Part shown: positions 11,844-16,161 of the stretch, one piece after another
Layout of the letters: every line of letters begins with the position of its first letter
Position numbering within the stretch: the first letter of the stretch is position 1
Source: Flavobacteriales bacterium
GTDB lineage: Bacteria > Bacteroidota > Bacteroidia > Flavobacteriales_F > PHOS-HE28
Reading direction: 5' to 3'
DNA: 16,161 nt
Assembly: GCA_016715995.1 (NCBI GenBank)
Contig: JADJXF010000037.1
Span: 1-16,161, forward strand
Position numbers and translations under genes: made by a program
The notes under the pieces: model-generated
The model's database searches: none
Seen by the model: the letters and a program-made list of their open reading frames with translations, nothing else
What the model was told of the DNA's origin: nothing

Positions 11844-14357
11844 CTACTGCCTTCTTGAGATCAAGTTCGCGAACAAGCGGTACGCTCCCGGCACCCCCGC
11901 CGGCAACTGCCGGAAGAAGCTGATGCCCGTATAGATGAAGCGTCCTTTGCCATGATCGGCGACGATCAGCGCGCCGTTCAGCGGTTCCTCGCCGGGATCG
12001 TTCCAGGCGATGAGCGGTGTGTAGTTCGTGCCGAAGTCGTTGGCGAAATAGAGGCCGCGTTCCTGCACCCAGCCTTCGAAGTCGGCGGCGGTGATGGTGT
12101 TGGGTGTGTTCAGCAATGGGTGCTTGGGATCGAGGAAAGTGGGTGGCGCTTCTTCTACCGTCACGCGCCCGCGGCCGATGGTGAAGGGATGCGGACCCAG
12201 CGCGACGGGATCGATCTTGAAATCGCTGGTGCCGGAGAAGAAGCGCGGCGTGGTGTTGTACTGCACGATCAGCGTACCGCCTTCCTCCACGTATTGCAGC
12301 AGCAGCGGGTGCAGCTCCTTCATGCCCTTGGTGGCGTTGTAGGCGCGGATGCCGGTTACGATGGCGTCGAACTTCCGCAATTCCTCCAGTCTAGCGGAGC
12401 CCGGCTCGATGAACTCCACGACCACACCCAGTTGCTCCATGGCCTGCGGCACGTCATCGCCTGCACCCTTCACGTAGCCCACGCGTTTGGCCATGGTCTT
12501 CACATCCAGCGGTACCAGGATCACCTCGGCGGGTGTGTAGTACACCTGCGGCATGATGTGCGGGTAGTCGATCTCGTGCAATGTGCGGTCGGCCTTTCCC
12601 TTTGGACCACTGAACTCGAACTTGACCGAGCCGCCTTGCGCATTTTCCGTGGGGATCAGCTGGAAGGTGAAACTCTGCCGCTCGTTGCGCTTGGCAATGT
12701 TCACCAGCTTCAGGTCTTTGGTGCTGCCCCAGCCTGCGGGCAACGTCACGTTCAGTTGACCGGTGAGGCTGTCGGTGAGCGCTTCCACTTCCACGGTGAT
12801 CGTTTGTGTGCCACCCGTGGCAATGAGTACATCGGTCTTCGGGATCACCGAGGCCACGGGCGTGACGTACACCGGGCGGATGCGCTCGCCATCCACGCGG
12901 TCGACCCATTTGTATGTAGGAGAAAGTTCAGTTTGGAACGCAAAAGTTGAATCCTCACCACGGACAAAGTCTACCTCGTATACACGAGAGAAGACTGGAA
13001 GCCCTATGGACCATACTTCGCAACGATAGAGATTGTCATGTGCACGTTCGAGCCAAAAGGGTTGATCGATGTATTCTTCCAAGGCATGATCTAGAAACTC
13101 GACCGTCTCACTACGATTAGCTCCTACTGATTGTGAGGCGATCCTTTCGAATTGTCTTGTCATGATTCCGCTCATGTCGATACCCGAGAGGATCAAGGGG
13201 ACAGAACTCCGATTGGTCACCACCAATGAGAGTTCGTTCTGCATTGATACGAGGGGCTGGGTCGAGGTTAGCTCGATAGAAGTGCCAAGACAGGCGTGAA
13301 TGAGCGTGCTAACTTGAGCACACGCTCTCGTATTCATAGTTCCGCAGAACCGTTCCCGTAGGTCGATTAGTCCTTGCAGACTATTTGATGGGTTCACCGG
13401 GTCGAATTCTTTGATGATACGATCAATGGATTGTTTGTAGTTGACAGTTCCTTCAAACGAATCCCACGTCATATCGATCCCCTCAAAAATGTCCTTCGTC
13501 TTCGGCCGGTCGCCTTTGATCAGCTTGAGGTACTCCAACTGTTCTCCCCGCGTTTCCGCCGCGCCAAAGCCTTGGCTCTTGTGCATGCTGCGGCTGCGTC
13601 CGGCGATCTCCGTGTAGCTCAGGCCGAGCAGCGGGTCGTAGCCGCCCACGTCCACGCTGAACCAATCGGGGTCGCTCTTCGCGATGTCGGCCAGGTCCTT
13701 CTTCCACCAGGTGCTGCCGTTGAAGAAGAGGCGGCGTGGCTGCCACACTTCGAGGCCTTGTTCGAGTTGTTCCGGAAAAGCCTTGGGGTCACCGGCCAGG
13801 TCGAAGGCTTCCTCGGCAAGGATGCCGCTGGCCTCGTGGTGGCCGTGGCCAGCGCTGCGGTCGGGCGCGAAGCGGGTGATGATTACATCGGGCCGGAACA
13901 TGCGGATCACGCGCACTACATCGCTGAGCACTTCCTGCTTGCCCCACTTCTCAAAACTCTCGGCGGCGGTCTTGCTATAGCCGAAATCCACCGCGCGGGT
14001 GAAGAACTGCTCGCCGCCATCGATGCGCCGTGCCTCCATCAACTCCTGCGTCCGGATGATGCCCAGCGCGTCGCCCAGTTCGGGTCCGATGAGGTTCTGT
14101 CCACCGTCGCCGCGTGTGAGGCTGAGGTTGCCGGTGCGCACCTTCCTGCCGTTGGCCAGCCAGGCGATCAGGCGTGTGTTCTCATCATCGGGATGCGCCA
14201 CGATGTAGAGCACGCTGCCCAGCACGTTGAGCTTCTGCATACGGTGCAGGATCTCGGCGGCGTTGGGTTGTTGCGGCGGACGTTGAGCGAAGGAGGGAAT
14301 CGAAAGGCCTAAGAGCGCACCGAGGGCAAGCCCCGTGCGGATGGAACGAAAGTGCAT
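11844..14357 (-). CDS. Large secreted PIG-L (LmbE) deacetylase with ThuA-like C-terminus
   Basis: The protein is 837 aa when started at MHFRSIRTGLALGALLGLSI, a signal peptide ending at SFAQ; an ATG at 14387 adds only ten residues. The N-terminal LmbE/PIG-L domain (about 45-290) holds AHPDDE (His55, Asp57, Asp58, Glu59) and GHGHHEAS (His171, His174). These fit the zinc site and general base of N-acetylglucosaminyl deacetylases such as MshB. The middle (about 290-610) contains beta-sandwich-like segments. The C-terminal ~220 residues resemble a ThuA/glutamine-amidotransferase-like fold (KFDAIVTGIRAYN, EEGGTLIVQYNTT, FIYTGISFFRQLP). Long PIG-L proteins of this layout are common in Bacteroidota; the substrate is probably an exported or extracellular amino sugar conjugate. 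About residues 288-485 are encoded by distinctly AT-richer DNA, although the frame is intact. Confidence 0.88.
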   Translation of the reverse strand: MHFRSIRTGLALGALLGLSIPSFAQRPPQQPNAAEILHRMQKLNVLGSVLYIVAHPDDENTRLIAWLANGRKVRTGNLSLTRGDGGQNLIGPELGDALGIIRTQELMEARRIDGGEQFFTRAVDFGYSKTAAESFEKWGKQEVLSDVVRVIRMFRPDVIITRFAPDRSAGHGHHEASGILAEEAFDLAGDPKAFPEQLEQGLEVWQPRRLFFNGSTWWKKDLADIAKSDPDWFSVDVGGYDPLLGLSYTEIAGRSRSMHKSQGFGAAETRGEQLEYLKLIKGDRPKTKDIFEGIDMTWDSFEGTVNYKQSIDRIIKEFDPVNPSNSLQGLIDLRERFCGTMNTRACAQVSTLIHACLGTSIELTSTQPLVSMQNELSLVVTNRSSVPLILSGIDMSGIMTRQFERIASQSVGANRSETVEFLDHALEEYIDQPFWLERAHDNLYRCEVWSIGLPVFSRVYEVDFVRGEDSTFAFQTELSPTYKWVDRVDGERIRPVYVTPVASVIPKTDVLIATGGTQTITVEVEALTDSLTGQLNVTLPAGWGSTKDLKLVNIAKRNERQSFTFQLIPTENAQGGSVKFEFSGPKGKADRTLHEIDYPHIMPQVYYTPAEVILVPLDVKTMAKRVGYVKGAGDDVPQAMEQLGVVVEFIEPGSARLEELRKFDAIVTGIRAYNATKGMKELHPLLLQYVEEGGTLIVQYNTTPRFFSGTSDFKIDPVALGPHPFTIGRGRVTVEEAPPTFLDPKHPLLNTPNTITAADFEGWVQERGLYFANDFGTNYTPLIAWNDPGEEPLNGALIVADHGKGRFIYTGISFFRQLPAGVPGAYRLFANLISRRQ

Positions 14358-14393
14358 GGGTCGAAGGTAGAAAGCGCTGCTCGCCATGGGCCT

Positions 14394-14429
14394 TTGGCTA
14401 CACGCCGATCATCCCCGGCGAGTAGCCAA
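14394..14429. repeat. Strong inverted repeat upstream of the four-helix-bundle gene
   Basis: TTGGCTAC (14394-14401), one unpaired A, and CGCCG (14403-14407) pair with CGGCG (14416-14420), an A, and GTAGCCAA (14422-14429). This gives 13 pairs with a single A-A mismatch and an 8-nt loop. It sits between two divergent genes, so it cannot terminate either, unless one of them is read through from elsewhere. Confidence 0.65.
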
Positions 14430-14443
14430 GCCACGGGCCAGAA

Positions 14444-14463
14444 CCGCGTGAGCCTTTACGCGG
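14444..14463. repeat. Second hairpin upstream of the four-helix-bundle gene
   Basis: CCGCGT (14444-14449) pairs with ACGCGG (14458-14463) across an 8-nt loop. The following 30 bp (GTTTCCTACTTTGGATGAAA and on) lead to the ATG at 14494 and contain TACTTTGG, an imperfect likeness of the Bacteroidota -7 box. Confidence 0.45.
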
Positions 14464-14493
14464 GTTTCCTACTTTGGATGAAAGCACAACACC

Positions 14494-14850
14494 ATGAGAG
14501 ACTTCACCAAACTGGAGATGTGGCAACTGGGCATGGACATCGCCGACGAAGTGCTGGACATCTTTGAGGGCATACCGCCGACGCAAGCAGGATTCAAGCT
14601 GCGGGACCAAGCGACGGACGCCTCCTGCTCAATACCGTCGAACATCGCGGAAGGCAGCTCGCGAAGAAGTGAGAAGGAGAAGTTCCGCTTCTTCGAGTTC
14701 GCTTTGGGCTCGGCCTTCGAGCTGCAGACCCGGATGCTGATTGTTCAGCGACGGAAATGGGCCGATCCTCAGCGGGTGGATGCGTTGTTGTCGAAGGTGG
14801 TCCTCGTGCAGAGGAAGATCGGTGCTTTCATGGGCGTGTTAGGGGCCTAG
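14494..14850 (+). CDS. Four-helix-bundle protein (23S intervening-sequence family)
   Basis: This 118-aa protein of the TIGR02436/S23 type was first known from open frames inside intervening sequences of bacterial 23S rRNA genes. It is now found widely as a free-standing gene in Bacteroidota. The family pattern is clear: FTKLEMWQLGMDIADEV (helix 1), LRDQATDASCSIPSNIAEGS (helix 2, with the conserved S-I-P-x-N-I-A-E-G), EKEKFRFFEFALGSAFELQT (helix 3) and a final helix (VDALLSKVVLVQRKIGAFMG). A nucleic-acid-binding role has been proposed for the family, but the function is not established. No rRNA sequence surrounds it here. Two hairpins lie upstream, and it converges on the DUF2911 gene. Confidence 0.93.
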   Translation: MRDFTKLEMWQLGMDIADEVLDIFEGIPPTQAGFKLRDQATDASCSIPSNIAEGSSRRSEKEKFRFFEFALGSAFELQTRMLIVQRRKWADPQRVDALLSKVVLVQRKIGAFMGVLGA

Positions 14851-14906
14851 GTTGCCGTCTCGCGCGGCCATGGCCAGCAGCCAGAGGCTTATGGCCAGCA
14901 GCGCAT

Positions 14907-15978
14907 TCAGCTTTCCCACGCGCTCGTATCCACGCCCAACTTCTTCAAACACTTGATCGAGTTCGCCTTCACGCCTTCGGGCGGATTCATGCTCAGGCTC
15001 TTCTTGAACGCCTTGATCGCGGCTTCCTTGTTGCCGGCCATCATGTAGCCTTCGCCCAAGCTGTCGTGGACGTTCGGATCACTGGGGTGCCGCTTCGCAT
15101 TGAGCTCGAACATCCGCACAGCCTCAGTGTTCTTGCCTTCGTTCAGCAGGCCATAGGCCAAGGTGTTCAACTGCGCATTGGTGGCCTCGTCGATCATCTT
15201 CTTGCGCAATGCGGCCGCCTCCTCGGCCTTGCCGCCTTCATCGAGCAGCTTGGCCTTGAGCGTCTGGTTCTCGAAGTTGGCTCCACGCGCAATGCTCATG
15301 TCCACCCACTTCATGGCGCGCTCGGGCGCGATCTTCTCCTGATGGCAGTAGTGCGCGGCCTCGTACCACACTTCCCATGCGAAGGCATCTAGCCCACGCA
15401 GTTGCTCATCGATGCTCGCGAGGATGATCCCATTCACATCCACTCCGATGCTGATTGGCACTTCCAGTTTCTCCCAGCGCATCAGCAGGGTGGCACCGTC
15501 CTTCTTCACATCGGCGAAGCTGAAGGTCACCTGCTCGGTCATTTCGCAGGCGCGTGGTGTCACATCAACACGCAACGCATCCTTTTCCTTCGGCAGAAGA
15601 AGATCCCCCGTGCCGGTATGGTCCTTGCGATGATGATGGTCCATTTGTCCTTCTCCCGGAATGGCGGAGTCCGTAGGTCCCTGCTGGCAGCTTCTGTCCT
15701 TCGATGCTGATCTCGTGCGTGCAGGTGAGCACAGTGTTCTCGTTCGCGCCCATGCGCCATACCTGTCCGTACGGCACGATATCGCCCCAGACCGTGCGGC
15801 CCTTCACGCTCGGTCGGCTATAGGTGATGGTGATATCCGAGACGCCGATGCGCTGGGTCACCGTGCCCGTCTGGCTTTCACGCGGCAGGTCGAGCTGCGA
15901 GTATTGCGCCTTCATCCGGAATGGGTAGGCGCAGAACAGGACACCGGAGAGAACGACTAGGGTAAGATGCTTCGTCAT
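14907..15978 (-). pseudogene. DUF2911 + TPR protein, broken by clustered frameshifts
   Basis: The N-terminal part is read in one frame from 15978. It has a signal peptide (MTKHLTLVVLSGVLFCAYPF to KAQ) and then DUF2911 motifs: LDLPRESQTGTVTQRIGVSD, YSRPSVKGRTVWGDIVPYGQ, VWRMGANENTVL and LPAGTYGL (near 15668). The frame is then lost. A short stretch in a second frame gives EKDKWTIIIAR and GIFF, the expected continuation. The rest is in a third frame (to 14907): KEKDALRVDVTPRACEM, ADVKKDGATLLMRWEKLEVP, then helical TPR-like repeats (NTLAYGLLNEGKNTEAVRMF, HDSLGEGYMMAGNKEAAIKA). At least two small indels within about 15590-15672 are needed; the intact product would be about 356 aa. DUF2911 proteins are envelope proteins of unknown function. 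This may be a real pseudogene or an error-prone stretch of sequence. Confidence 0.75.
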
Positions 15979-16070
15979 GGCAGAGGGGTTGATGTCATGA
16001 ATCTAGCTATGCACGACGAGGCGCATCAAGCGTGCTGGACGAATGGTGGGAAGCGGGACGGAAGGCCGCG

Positions 16071-16160
16071 CTAGGCCATCTCCTCCTGGAGCGCTTTGGC
16101 GATTTGCTCCTTGTAGCTGCGGCCGCTCACGATGCGCTCGTTGTTGGCCATGCTGGGAAG
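16071..16160 (-). CDS. 3' end of an unidentified gene (partial)
   Basis: An open minus-strand frame enters from the right edge and stops with TAG at 16071-16073. The 29 visible residues end in NERIVSGRSYKEQIAKALQE followed by EMA. This is a charged helical tail, consistent with the C-terminus of a longer cytoplasmic protein, but too short to assign to a family. It is in the same orientation as the DUF2911 gene, 92 bp upstream of it. Confidence 0.45.
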   Translation of the reverse strand, partial: LPSMANNERIVSGRSYKEQIAKALQEEMA

Positions 16161-16161
16161 A

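Noticed and set aside
13431..14312. A 293-aa plus-strand frame opposite the PIG-L gene
   Set aside because: It mirrors the zinc-binding deacetylase domain, which carries clear catalytic motifs on the minus strand. No features of its own.
14358..14375. A promoter with TACCTTCG on the minus strand just before the PIG-L start
   Set aside because: It resembles the Bacteroidota -7 box with a mismatch but would leave almost no leader, and no -33 box was found. Too weak to list.
1..16161. CRISPR array, tRNA or rRNA genes
   Set aside because: No regularly spaced identical repeats of CRISPR size and no recognisable cloverleaf or rRNA sequence were found on either strand. The only tandem units (1031-1120) are imperfect, three in number and lack spacers.

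Overview
The window looks like a chromosome segment from a GC-rich (about 60%) member of the Bacteroidota, probably Flavobacteriales-like. Evidence: two secreted proteins end in type IX secretion (T9SS, type A) sorting domains; there are DUF4199, DUF2911+TPR, ARPP-1, large PIG-L deacetylase and four-helix-bundle (23S intervening-sequence type) genes; and a Bacteroidota-style -7 element (TAnnTTTG) precedes katG. No species can be named from the sequence alone.

Layout. (1) 1-3107 is an accessory stretch of small minus-strand modules: a frameshifted, AT-richer RES-domain gene (30-951); a 124-aa protein of unknown function with a hairpin over its start (1257-1631); a ParE/RelE-type toxin with its overlapping antitoxin (1815-2329); and an XRE-type regulator paired with a four-helix membrane protein (2502-3107). 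Three copies of a structured intergenic repeat (1031-1147, 1710-1798, 2361-2447) lie at the 3' side of the last three modules, giving a cassette-like look. A tandem pair of 18-bp operator-like sites precedes the XRE operon. (2) 3258-4391 carries a membrane-tethered LuxR-type HTH protein and a DUF4199 membrane protein. (3) 4599-6853 is katG, with a candidate promoter upstream and a strong 12-bp-stem hairpin downstream. (4) 6961-10019 holds two convergent T9SS-exported proteins: a pectate-lyase-superfamily beta-helix protein and an uncharacterised secreted protein. (5) 10164-11841 holds an ARPP-1 family exported protein followed by an AlkD-type DNA alkylation repair protein. (6) 11844-14357 is a large secreted PIG-L (LmbE) deacetylase whose middle third is clearly AT-richer than its ends. 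(7) 14494-16161 holds a four-helix-bundle protein next to strong hairpins, a DUF2911+TPR gene broken by clustered frameshifts, and the 3' end of an unidentified gene.

Functional themes are peroxide and alkylation defence (KatG, AlkD), exported surface or extracellular enzymes, and a small stress/toxin-antitoxin island. The least explained structures are the repeat family that punctuates the island, the hairpin over the start of the 124-aa gene, the compositional island inside the PIG-L gene, and the hairpins next to the four-helix-bundle gene. No rRNA, tRNA, CRISPR array, integrase or transposase was recognised.
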